Assembly: GCF_001425685.1 (NCBI RefSeq)
Contig: NZ_LMCY01000028.1
Coordinates: forward strand, 54,343 to 111,848
Direction of reading: 5' to 3'
From: Massilia sp. Root335
GTDB taxonomy: Bacteria > Pseudomonadota > Gammaproteobacteria > Burkholderiales > Burkholderiaceae_D
Length of the DNA: 57,506 bases
Positions 18,201 through 25,501 of the stretch are shown piece after piece. The translations under genes and the position numbers were made by a program. A model generated the notes under the pieces. The model was not told the origin of the DNA. It saw only the letters and a list, made by a program, of their open reading frames with translations, and made no database searches. Numbering within the stretch: position 1 is the first letter of the stretch; each line of letters opens with the position of its first letter.

Positions 18201-18349
18201 CGCTGGCCGCTGACGACGACGACGGCAGCCTTGGCGGCGTTCGGATCGGTGTTGGCGTCACCGTTCGTCTGGGCCCATGCCGCGGCGCTGGAAAGGACGG
18301 CTACGTGCGCAACCGCAGCCGCGATTGCGGTCTTCTGGAACTTCCTCAT
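15284..18349 (-). CDS. TonB-dependent receptor, SusC-like TIGR01782 type (xyloglucan locus)
   Basis: 1021 residues. A signal peptide (cleavage near AWAQT) is followed by a plug with VVVVSGQRAALQSAQKLKQ, ADEVVDSIVAEDIGKLPDRS, VTEVLQRIAGVTIDR and VSVRGLTYVRSEINGRD, then a very long barrel ending in RYTIQAQYSF. This architecture is the proteobacterial receptor type for oligosaccharide import. It is a clear paralogue of the receptor at 25502-28516: the plug segments align almost residue for residue. The ATG is preceded by GGGGGAGACA. It is divergent from the GH74 operon across a 578-base regulatory region, so both are probably under common control. Confidence 0.92.
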   Translation of the reverse strand: MRKFQKTAIAAAVAHVAVLSSAAAWAQTNGDANTDPNAAKAAVVVVSGQRAALQSAQKLKQDADEVVDSIVAEDIGKLPDRSVTEVLQRIAGVTIDRNMAGDPNRQSVEGSGVSVRGLTYVRSEINGRDAFSAGGGRSLGFADVAPELMAGVDVYKNPSAEQIEGAVAGLVNLRTAMPFDYKGFKGSLGASETYSTLRKGAPSPTGTILLSNRWKSDTFGEFGALVDFAKAKSPTRSDGVGVDPYWPHVNSTDPAKYDRSKTQWIPLGVGYRSQNFDRDRRGDYAAFQWRPNKDLTASLTYFKTHYTEDLDEHVVSSSEDKWYQQVASADAVFNSNGVFQSGTISNPTYGGSPFNSSQRINKRVNGTADTSLNLQWRVTPDLTWTNDFQHVRSTTEGFDADVSTGFIMPNQTMDMTGRVPQITLGSAAYMADPNNYYWAYTQEALDHALATQNAWKSDFRYTFDNPVLRDVRFGVRLANREGENHKAQKFYNWQAITFPWMEGWQIPHVARLGDPRFAGGASLQQIDNFFGGKYNLPPMLFADESTVRGFPDEWAKIHAYHDVLCKEQGSTCDPWKAATFNDPAATNTQSEKTRSAYGQLRFGWDDLKYPIDGNIGLRYVRTNDSGSGYVAYTPPSTITATDGAALSGQENLITIAPFAQQMSVHNSYSNWLPSLNLRLKYSDKLQFRFAIAKAMSRPDFGQLQVQTTLNATNLQTTTKDASGKTTAVHIDGTSLNGTSDGNAMLKPTTSTNVDLTAEWYFAKAGSLTFAVFNKDLKDIITTQAYNYTATDVAGKPQTFVVTGPVNGAKGFARGFEIAHQQYYDFVPDWLKGIGTQASWTYVSSERTLNHPVYNAWCQGNDASSNYNLFINGCDTDGRAFGKTPLQGLSRHTINLAVMYEQHGLSMRLAYNWRSRYLLGVTQWGSRGNNGLNTNPDAPADKYLIPTTVNDQAFGLPLYQAPYGQLDGSIFYDFTDKFRVGLEATNLTNAYTRQIMEQHAGNFTRQVFMSGPRYTIQAQYSF

Positions 18350-18686
18350 TGTCTCCCCCGATAACAGGTAGTGTTTTTATAACAAGCTCTAACAAAGCCA
18401 GGGTTGTTGTGATGCCTAACACTGGTTGTTGTACGCTACCATAAATCTTTTCCCCTTAGCTGACGTGCGTGTACGTTTTATGACAACGCAACACGCTGTT
18501 GCCTGCGTGTGGTGGAAAAGACGGCACCGCAAGGTCCTCGCTCTGGTGGGCGGCGCGGTGGGGAGGGCGCGCCGCCCGACCGCTGGCAAGGTACTGAATT
18601 TGCGAGTGAAAACGGCAATTTTCAGATGGCGGCCCTGATAGCGTACACAATCGTTCCCAGCAGTAAGATCACGACTCAATGTTATA

Positions 18687-18700
18687 CGCAATCGATTTCA
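18687..18700 (+). promoter_or_regulatory. AATCGATT-centred LacI-family-like operator, copy 1
   Basis: CGCAATCGATTTCA shares AATCGATTTCA with two further copies at 23075 and 38757. The pattern TGNAATCGATTNCA is near-palindromic with a central CG, typical of LacI-family operators. This copy is the weakest (its left end departs from TGT). Confidence 0.45.
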
Positions 18701-18784
18701 TGGCCGTCAAAAAAATTTTATGTACGTGAGATAAATACAACAATTGTGACCTGAAAGCGCTATCTTTTTACAGCGTCGCGCAGT

Positions 18785-18831
18785 GTCTCCCGGGAGGACA
18801 ACTAAACACACTAAACACAGCGCCGGGAGAC
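18785..18831 (+). promoter_or_regulatory. Leader hairpin with tandem 9-bp repeats in the loop
   Basis: GTCTCCCGG (18785-18793) pairs with CCGGGAGAC (18823-18831). The loop holds two exact tandem copies of CTAAACACA (18802-18810 and 18811-18819). It lies about 100 bases before the secreted-protein gene, so it may be a transcript leader structure or a protein-binding array. Confidence 0.4.
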
Positions 18832-18840
18832 GTTGCGGCT

Positions 18841-18874
18841 TGTTAGCGCGAACATTTTCCTTGCGTCGCTAACA
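18841..18874 (+). promoter_or_regulatory. TGTTAGCG-type LacI-family operator pair
   Basis: TGTTAGCGCGAACA (18841-18854) is a palindrome with a single mismatched pair and closely resembles the TGNTAGCGCTAACA operators of XylR/cellobiose-type LacI regulators in xanthomonads. CGCTAACA (18867-18874) repeats the half site in inverse orientation. The pair ends 53 bases before the start of the GH74 operon. Confidence 0.55.
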
Positions 18875-18927
18875 TCGATTCGCTTAGCATAGCAATAAGT
18901 AGTGCTCGAAAAATATACGGAGACGCC

Positions 18928-20844
18928 ATGCGCACCACGTTCACCCGCCTTGCCGGCGCCACCGCCGCCGCGCTGGCCCTGCTCGCCGCAGTGCCTGTCC
19001 AGGCTTCCGCCGCCACCGGCGCCGGTCACTACAAGCACTTCAGGGCCGCGATCTACATCCCCGTGAACGTCACGCAGAGCCTCGCCGACCCGCAGGTGTT
19101 CGAGCACCAGTTCGCGCGCGCCATGAGCCAGGTCCCGTTCGACAAGGTGTATATCGAAGGCTACCGCGACCGCCACTTCGCCAGCGACGCCGAGATCGAG
19201 GCGGTCAAGCGCCAGTTCCAGGCGAAGGGCATCGAGGTCGCGGGCGGCGTCACCCTGGCGGCGGGCGGCTTCAATGGCCAGTTCATGACCTTCGACTACG
19301 AGTCGCCCACGGACCGCGACACCTGCAAGCGCGCGATGGCGCTGATGGCGCGCCACTTCGACCACGTGATCCTCGACGACTTCACGTTCTACACGTCGAA
19401 GTCGGACGCCGACATCAAGGCCAAGGGCGCACGCACGTGGACGGACTATCGGCTGGCGACGATGCGCAAGGTGTCGCAAGACCTGATCCTCGCGCCGGCG
19501 CGCGCCGCCAACCCGAACGTCAAGGTCGTCATCAAGTACCCGAACTGGTACGAGCATTTCGAGGGCCTCGGCTTCGACCTCGCGCAGCAGCCAGAGATGT
19601 TCGACGGGATCTACGCCGGCACCGAAACGCGCGACCCCGTCATCACGGACCAGCTGCTGCAGCAGTACGAGTCGTACAACATCATCCGTTATTACGGCAC
19701 GCTGCGTCGCGACGGAAAGAACGGCGGCGGCTGGGTCGACACGTATTCGATCCGCTACGTCGACCGCTACGCCGAGCAGTTGTGGGACACGCTGCTGGCG
19801 AAGGCGCCCGAGATCACGCTGTTCAACTGGCACCCGGCCGCGCAGGATACCCCGGCCGTCGCCGGCGAACGGCCGTGGGCGCACGAGGACACGAGCTTCA
19901 ACTGGGACCGCATCGTCGCCGACTGGACGTCCGCCCATCCGGACGCGAAAGCGCCGCCGGGCTGGGGCCTCGCGGCCGGCGCGGCGCTGAAGCAGATCGA
20001 CGCCGCGCTCGACCAATTGGGCAATCCGACCGGCATCCCGACCTACCGCCCCGCCAACTCGTCGTCCGCCGAGGACTTCCTGCCCAACTACCTGGGCAAT
20101 GTGGGGATCCCGATCGCGCTGACGGCGCGCTTCCCGCACGATGCGCAGACGATCCTGCTGACGCAGGCCTCGGCCAGCGATCCGGACGTGCTGAACGAAG
20201 TGAAGCGCCAGCTGGAAGCGGGGAAGTCCGTGTTCGTGACGTCGGGCTTCGTCAAGGCCACGCAGGACCCCAGGCGCAAGGACCGGGGTTTCCAGGACCT
20301 CGTCGAGGTCTACGCGACGGGCAACCAGGTGCTGCTGAACGACTACTACAACGGCTACGGCGCGGGCAACGGCGAATCGCTGCGCGACGATCCGAAGGTG
20401 GCGCCGCGCGACGTGCTGTTCCCCGAGCTGCATTACTTCACGAACGACGCCTGGCCCATCGTGCGCGGCGTGGCGGGCGCGCGCGGCTTCCCGGTGCTGC
20501 TGATGAACCGGTATTCGAAAGGCATTCTCTACATCCTGTCCATTCCCAGCAATATCGGCGACCTGTATAGTATGCCGCCAGGCGTGATGAACAGCGTGAA
20601 GAAATACCTGATGGCCGACGCACCCGTGCGCATCGAGGCGCCGGCCGGCGTGAGCTTGTTCACTTACGATAACGGCGCGTATGTGATCGAGTCGTTCCGC
20701 GATACGGCGACGACCGTGAAGGTGGTGAAGCACGCGGCGCCGGGCGACCGGCGTCCGGCGGCGGAGCGGGTGCCGGGCGCCGGCCGCGACACCGTGAGCG
20801 ACGTCGTGATCCCGGCGCACAGCTTCCGGGTTTTCAAGAGCTGA
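18928..20844 (+). CDS. Secreted protein of unknown family, possible glycosidase-like TIM barrel
   Basis: 638 residues with a clear signal peptide (cleavage near QASAA, residue 29). I do not recognise a named family. Residues 35-310 alternate strands and helices like a TIM barrel, with acidic patches at the strand ends: FDKVYIEGY, VILDDFTFY (Asp150, Asp151), KYPNWYEHF and YAGTETRDP (Glu233). The remaining part (about 360-638) looks like a Rossmann-like or beta domain (ILLTQASASDPDVLNEVKRQLEAGKSVFV) and a C-terminal beta-sandwich. GGAGAC precedes the ATG. It is first in the operon with GH74 (33-base gap), behind candidate LacI operators. A role in xyloglucan breakdown or oligosaccharide handling is inferred from position only. 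Confidence 0.6.
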   Translation: MRTTFTRLAGATAAALALLAAVPVQASAATGAGHYKHFRAAIYIPVNVTQSLADPQVFEHQFARAMSQVPFDKVYIEGYRDRHFASDAEIEAVKRQFQAKGIEVAGGVTLAAGGFNGQFMTFDYESPTDRDTCKRAMALMARHFDHVILDDFTFYTSKSDADIKAKGARTWTDYRLATMRKVSQDLILAPARAANPNVKVVIKYPNWYEHFEGLGFDLAQQPEMFDGIYAGTETRDPVITDQLLQQYESYNIIRYYGTLRRDGKNGGGWVDTYSIRYVDRYAEQLWDTLLAKAPEITLFNWHPAAQDTPAVAGERPWAHEDTSFNWDRIVADWTSAHPDAKAPPGWGLAAGAALKQIDAALDQLGNPTGIPTYRPANSSSAEDFLPNYLGNVGIPIALTARFPHDAQTILLTQASASDPDVLNEVKRQLEAGKSVFVTSGFVKATQDPRRKDRGFQDLVEVYATGNQVLLNDYYNGYGAGNGESLRDDPKVAPRDVLFPELHYFTNDAWPIVRGVAGARGFPVLLMNRYSKGILYILSIPSNIGDLYSMPPGVMNSVKKYLMADAPVRIEAPAGVSLFTYDNGAYVIESFRDTATTVKVVKHAAPGDRRPAAERVPGAGRDTVSDVVIPAHSFRVFKS

Positions 20845-20876
20845 AAGGTGTATGTACGCGTGATGGAGACGGTTCG

Positions 20877-23039
20877 ATGAAGTCGCTGAAGCTCGCCCCG
20901 CATTTGTCCTCGCTGGTCGCGGCGCTCGCGCTGGCATTGCCGGCGGGCCGCGCGGGCGCGCAGCAGGCGCCGTACGTGTGGGACAGCGTCGTCATCGGCG
21001 GCGGCGGCTTCGTGACGGCCGTCGTGCCGAGTCGCGCCGCGCCCGGCGTCGCGTACGCGCGCACGGACGTGGGCGGCGCGTACCGCTGGGACCCGCGCCG
21101 CAAGCGCTGGTCGGCGCTGCTCGACTGGGTGGCGGAAGGCCAGACGGGCTACCTCGGCATCGATTCGCTGGCCGTCGATCCGCGCGACGCCGACAATATC
21201 TGGCTCCTCGCCGGCATCGCCTACCTGAACGGCGGCCGCACCGCGATCCTGCATTCGACGGACGCGGGCAAGACCTTTTCCGTGGTCGACGTCACGCACC
21301 AGTTCAAGACCCACGGCAACGGCATGGGCCGCCAGGACGGCGAGCGCCTCGTCGTCGATCCGGGCAACAGCAAGATGCTGTACGTCGGCACGCGCCGCGA
21401 CGGCCTGTTCAGGAGCGTCGACGCGGGCCGCACGTGGACCCGCGTGGCCGGCCTGCCGGTCACGATCACGCCGAACGACGTGGGCATCGATCTCGTCGTG
21501 CCCGATCCGGCCAGCGTGCGCGACGGCCAGGCGCGCCGCGTGTTCGCCGGCGTGTCGCGCTTCGGCGCCGTCGGGCCCAACCTGTACCGCAGCGACGACG
21601 GCGGCGCCACGTTCGCGCCGGTGGCCGGCGCGCCCGTCGACCTGATGCCGCAGCGCGCCGTGCCGGACGGCGCAGGGAACCTGATCGTCACGTTCGCGAA
21701 CGGCGCGGGTCCGCATCCGGACCGCAGCGGCCGCGAACCGATGGACCGGGGCCAGGTCTGGAAGTACGCGATCGGCAGCGGCGCGTGGACGAACATCACG
21801 CCGGCCGGCTGGACGCGGCCGTTCGCCGGGATCAGCGTCGACCCGAAGAATCCGCGGCGCCTCGTCGTCTCGACCATCAACACGTATTTGCCGCAGGGCG
21901 ACGCCAAGGGCGACCGCATCTTCCTCTCGCACGACGGCGGCGCCTCCTGGACCGACGTGATCGCACGCGGCTTCGTGCGCGACGCGGCCGGCGTGCCGTG
22001 GCTGAAGGGCCATGCGATCCACTGGGCCGGCTCGGTCGAATTCGATCCGGCCGACACCCACGCCGTGTGGGTCACGTCCGGCAACGGCGTGTTCCGCACC
22101 GCGGACATCGATGCGGCGCCCGCGACGTGGACCTTCACGGTGGACGGCCTGGAAGAGACGGTGCCGCTGGACCTCGCCAGCATTCCGGGCGGACCGCTCG
22201 TGTCGGCGATCGGCGATTACGACGGCTTCCTGCACGACGACCCGGCGCGCCACGGCCGCATCCACGATCCGCAGATCGGCACCACGACCGGCCTCGCCGT
22301 CGCGGCAAAAGACGTCCGGACGATGGTGCGCGTGGGCGACAGCATGCTCGTCACGCACGACGGCGGCGCCGGCTGGAACAGGACGGCCGCGCTCATGGGC
22401 CGGCGCGGGCACGTCGCGCTGTCGGCCGACGGCGCCGTCATCCTGCACGCGCCCGAAAAGGCGAAGGACGTCTGGCGTTCGGGCGACGGCGGCGCCACGT
22501 GGACGCGGGTGGCGGGCCTCGCGAAGCCGGACATGCGGCCCGTGGCCGACCCGCTCGACGCGCACGTGTTCTACGTCTACGACGAAGCGGCGCTGCTCGC
22601 CAGCACGGACGGCGGCGCGACGTTCGCGCCGCGTGCCGGCCTGCCCGCGGGCGGTTCGCACCGCGTGCGCGTCGCGCCCGGCCGCAAGGGGGACGTGTGG
22701 GTCGCGCTCAAGAACGGCGGCCTGGTACGCTCGGTCGACGGCGGCGCGCACTTCGCTTCCCTGGGCCCGGTGCGTTACTGCGGCGCCGTCGGTTTCGGCA
22801 AGGCCGCACCGGGACACGATTACCCGGCCGTCTACATCTGGGGCGACGTCGGCGGCGTGCGCGGCATCCACCGGTCGATCGATGCCGGCGCCAGCTGGAT
22901 GCGCATCAACGACGACGCCCACCAGTACGGCGGACCGGGCGACGGCCAGTTCATCGTGGGCGACATGAACCGCTACGGCGTCGTCTATATGAGCACGGCC
23001 GGCCGCGGCATCGTCTACGGCCGACCCGCCGCGCATTGA
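20877..23039 (+). CDS. GH74 xyloglucanase (endo-beta-1,4-glucanase specific for xyloglucan)
   Basis: 720 residues with a signal peptide (ending near RAGAQ). Two seven-bladed beta-propellers are marked by repeated Asp-box motifs such as STDAGKTF, SVDAGRTW, SDDGGATF and SGDGGATW. The family's N-terminal signature GGGGFVTAVV...ARTDVGGAYRW contains catalytic Asp64, and the GDYDGF motif supplies Asp447, matching the two-aspartate inverting mechanism of GH74. It would cut the xyloglucan backbone in the periplasm or outside the cell. GGAGAC lies upstream of the ATG. No CBM or dockerin is attached. Length and signatures fit a single-module GH74. Confidence 0.93.
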   Translation: MKSLKLAPHLSSLVAALALALPAGRAGAQQAPYVWDSVVIGGGGFVTAVVPSRAAPGVAYARTDVGGAYRWDPRRKRWSALLDWVAEGQTGYLGIDSLAVDPRDADNIWLLAGIAYLNGGRTAILHSTDAGKTFSVVDVTHQFKTHGNGMGRQDGERLVVDPGNSKMLYVGTRRDGLFRSVDAGRTWTRVAGLPVTITPNDVGIDLVVPDPASVRDGQARRVFAGVSRFGAVGPNLYRSDDGGATFAPVAGAPVDLMPQRAVPDGAGNLIVTFANGAGPHPDRSGREPMDRGQVWKYAIGSGAWTNITPAGWTRPFAGISVDPKNPRRLVVSTINTYLPQGDAKGDRIFLSHDGGASWTDVIARGFVRDAAGVPWLKGHAIHWAGSVEFDPADTHAVWVTSGNGVFRTADIDAAPATWTFTVDGLEETVPLDLASIPGGPLVSAIGDYDGFLHDDPARHGRIHDPQIGTTTGLAVAAKDVRTMVRVGDSMLVTHDGGAGWNRTAALMGRRGHVALSADGAVILHAPEKAKDVWRSGDGGATWTRVAGLAKPDMRPVADPLDAHVFYVYDEAALLASTDGGATFAPRAGLPAGGSHRVRVAPGRKGDVWVALKNGGLVRSVDGGAHFASLGPVRYCGAVGFGKAAPGHDYPAVYIWGDVGGVRGIHRSIDAGASWMRINDDAHQYGGPGDGQFIVGDMNRYGVVYMSTAGRGIVYGRPAAH

Positions 23040-23074
23040 CGGCGCCTGCACAGCGATTTTTTATGGCCTTTCTT

Positions 23075-23088
23075 TGTAATCGATTTCA
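23075..23088 (+). promoter_or_regulatory. AATCGATT-centred LacI-family-like operator, copy 2
   Basis: TGTAATCGATTTCA, identical over 14 bases to the copy at 38757. It lies between the GH74 stop and the GH95 gene, immediately before the likely GH95 start codons. Confidence 0.6.
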
Positions 23089-23095
23089 TAACATG

Positions 23096-25408
23096 ATGCC
23101 AACTCGAATGCTCACGGTCGCGCGCAAGGCCGCGCACAAGACGATTCTCGCGCTGGCGCTGGCAAGCATCGGGTGCGCGGCACTGGCGGCGCCCAGCCTC
23201 GTGCTGCGCTACGACCGCCCGGCCCAGGACAACGACCAGGGCTGGGAACGCGAGGCGCTCCCGATCGGCAACGGCCGCATCGGCGCGATGGTGTTCGGGG
23301 GCGTGGCGCGCGAGCACCTGCAGTTCAACGACATCACGCTGTGGTCGGGCGACGCCACGACGATGGGGGCGTACCAGCCGTTCGGCGACGTCGTCGTCGA
23401 CCTGCCGGGCCATGACGCGGACGCCCGCGACTATCGCCGCACGCTCGACCTCGAGCACGGCATCCACGCCGTCACGTACACGCACGGCGGCGTCCACTTC
23501 CGCCGCGAGACGTGGGCCAGCCACCCGGCGCAGGTGATCGTCCTGCGCCTGACGGCCGACCGGCCCGGCCAGTACAGCGGCTCGATCGCGCTGTCCGACC
23601 GCCACGGCGCGCACCTGGCCGCCGCGCACAACCGCCTGTACGCGACGGGCACGCTCGCCGGCTGGACCTTGCCGGGCCAGGCGCCCAGCACGAACGCGCT
23701 GGACTACGCGAGCCAGGTGCAGGTCGTGAACGAGGGCGGCAAGGCGGCCGTCGAGGGCGACCGCGTCGTGTTCAGCGGCTGCGATGCGCTGACCCTGATC
23801 CTGGGCGCCGGCACGAGCTATGTCGCGGACGCCGCGCGGCACTTCAACGGTGAGGCGCCGCTGGCGCGCGTGACGGCCCAGGTCTCGACCGCGGCCGCGC
23901 GGCCCGTCGCCGACCTGCGCGCCGAACACGAACGCGACGTGGCCGGCCTGCTGGGGCGCGTGACGCTCGATCTGGGCGCCAGCGCGCCGGAACGCCGCGC
24001 GCTGCCGACGGATGCGCGCGTGCTGGCCTACACGAAAGCGGGCAACGATCCGGAACTGGAGGCGCAGTACTTCCAGTACGGCCGCTACCTGCTGGCCTCC
24101 AGTTCGCGCGACTCGCTGCCGGCCAACCTGCAGGGCCTGTGGAACAACAGCCTCACGCCGCCGTGGAATTCGGACTACCACACGAACATCAACATCCAGA
24201 TGAATTACTGGCCGGCCGAGGTGACGAACCTGTCCGCGCTGGCGCAGCCGTTCTTCGGCTTCGTCACGAGCGTCGCGCCGGTGTGGCGCCAGGCGACGGC
24301 GGCCGAATTCACGACCAGGGACGGCAAGCCGGTACGCGGCTGGACCCTGCGCACGGAATCGAATCCGTTCGGCGCGATGGGCTATTTGTGGAACAAGACG
24401 GCGAACGCCTGGTATGCCCAGCACTTCTGGGAGCACTACGCGTTCACGCAGGACAAGGCCTACCTGGCGAACGTCGCGTATCCGATGATGAAGGAAGCCA
24501 GCGCGTTCTGGCAGGACTACCTGAAGGAACTGCCGGACGGCCGCCTCGTCGCGCCGCAGGGCTGGTCGCCCGAGCACGGCCCGGTCGAGGACGGGGTCAC
24601 GTACGACCAGGAGATCGTCTGGGACCTGTTCAACAATACGGTGGAGGCGGCCGGCATCCTCGGCGTCGACAAGCCGCTGCGCGCGCGCCTCGCGCAGATG
24701 CGCGACAAGCTGGCGGCGCCGAAGGTCGGCAGCTGGGGCCAGCTGCTCGAGTGGCTCGACGAGAAGAAGGACCCGGTACTGGACACGCCGGGCGACACGC
24801 ACCGCCACGTCTCGCACCTGTTCGCCCTGTTCCCGGGCCGCCAGATCAGCCCCGCGCGCACGCCCGCGCTGGCCGCGGCCGCGAAGCGCACGCTGGAAGC
24901 GCGCGGCGACGCCGGCACCGGCTGGTCGATGGCGTGGAAGATGGCGTTCTGGGCCCGCCTGTACGACGGCGACCACGCCTACACGATGCTGCGCGGCCTG
25001 CTGGCCAGCCCCGGCGCCCGCGCGGCTCAGCAGGCGGGGCCCGGCTCGGAGCACAACAATGCGGGCGGCACCTATCCGAACCTGCTGGATGCGCACCCGC
25101 CGTTCCAGATCGACGGCAATTTCGGCGCCACGGCCGGCATCGCGGAGATGCTGCTGCAGTCGCAGGCCGGCGTGATCCAGCTGCTGCCGGCGCTGCCGTC
25201 CGCGTGGCCGGACGGTGAAGTCAAGGGCTTGCGTGCACGCGGCGGATTCGAGGTGGACATGCGCTGGCAGCGCGGCAGCCTCGTCGACGCCGCCGTGCGT
25301 TCGGTCGCCGGCGGCGGCGGGACCGCGAAGGTGCGCTACGGCGACCGGACCGTGGGGTTGACGCTGCGGCCGGGCGAGAGCCGGCATCTGGACGCGGCGC
25401 AGTTTTAA
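23096..25408 (+). CDS. GH95 alpha-L-fucosidase (1,2-alpha-fucosidase type)
   Basis: About 770 residues with a signal peptide (VARKAAHKTILALALASIGCAALAA, shown here in parts). GH95 signatures run through the protein: LPIGNGRIGAMVFGG and LQFNDITLWSG at the N-terminal beta domain; the catalytic (alpha/alpha)6 domain with LQGLWNNSLTPPWNSDYHTN, the acid Glu in PQGWSPEHG and the base Asp in FQIDGNFGATAGIAEML. It would remove terminal L-fucose from xyloglucan oligosaccharides. The start is uncertain (ATG at 23063, 23093, 23096 or 23108, none with a strong ribosome site). I prefer 23096 or 23108 because an operator occupies 23075-23088. A terminator follows. Confidence 0.9.
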   Translation: MPTRMLTVARKAAHKTILALALASIGCAALAAPSLVLRYDRPAQDNDQGWEREALPIGNGRIGAMVFGGVAREHLQFNDITLWSGDATTMGAYQPFGDVVVDLPGHDADARDYRRTLDLEHGIHAVTYTHGGVHFRRETWASHPAQVIVLRLTADRPGQYSGSIALSDRHGAHLAAAHNRLYATGTLAGWTLPGQAPSTNALDYASQVQVVNEGGKAAVEGDRVVFSGCDALTLILGAGTSYVADAARHFNGEAPLARVTAQVSTAAARPVADLRAEHERDVAGLLGRVTLDLGASAPERRALPTDARVLAYTKAGNDPELEAQYFQYGRYLLASSSRDSLPANLQGLWNNSLTPPWNSDYHTNINIQMNYWPAEVTNLSALAQPFFGFVTSVAPVWRQATAAEFTTRDGKPVRGWTLRTESNPFGAMGYLWNKTANAWYAQHFWEHYAFTQDKAYLANVAYPMMKEASAFWQDYLKELPDGRLVAPQGWSPEHGPVEDGVTYDQEIVWDLFNNTVEAAGILGVDKPLRARLAQMRDKLAAPKVGSWGQLLEWLDEKKDPVLDTPGDTHRHVSHLFALFPGRQISPARTPALAAAAKRTLEARGDAGTGWSMAWKMAFWARLYDGDHAYTMLRGLLASPGARAAQQAGPGSEHNNAGGTYPNLLDAHPPFQIDGNFGATAGIAEMLLQSQAGVIQLLPALPSAWPDGEVKGLRARGGFEVDMRWQRGSLVDAAVRSVAGGGGTAKVRYGDRTVGLTLRPGESRHLDAAQF

Positions 25409-25418
25409 GAAGTTCAAA

Positions 25419-25444
25419 GGCAGACCCCGAGAGGTCGCCTTTTT
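25419..25444 (+). terminator. Rho-independent terminator after GH95
   Basis: GGCAGACC pairs with GGTCGCC (one bulged A) around CCGAGA, followed by a run of five T (25440-25444). It closes the unassigned-protein/GH74/GH95 transcription unit. Confidence 0.7.
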
Positions 25445-25501
25445 GCAGTGAGCGGGCGCCGTCATTCGATGGGCCCTGTTGTTTGTCAAGAGGAGATGTG
25501 A

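Larger units (their letters stand above)
18350..18927. promoter_or_regulatory. Divergent regulatory region of the xyloglucan locus
   Basis: A 578-base gap without a credible gene, visibly AT-richer than its flanks. It holds the operator candidates and hairpin annotated separately, plus a TGGTAGCG half site on the minus strand (18434-18441) near the leftward receptor gene. Short frames in this stretch have no coding character. Promoters for both divergent operons must lie here; I cannot place the -10/-35 elements with confidence. Confidence 0.6.

Noticed and set aside
13760..18364. A 1534-codon plus-strand open frame opposite the dehydrogenase and receptor genes
   Set aside because: It runs antisense through a terminator hairpin and has no signal peptide, motif or ribosome site. 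It is a composition artefact.
18416..18754. Several small frames (about 60-90 codons) in the divergent region of the xyloglucan locus
   Set aside because: They overlap each other and the operator candidates, lack ribosome sites and have no recognisable domain.
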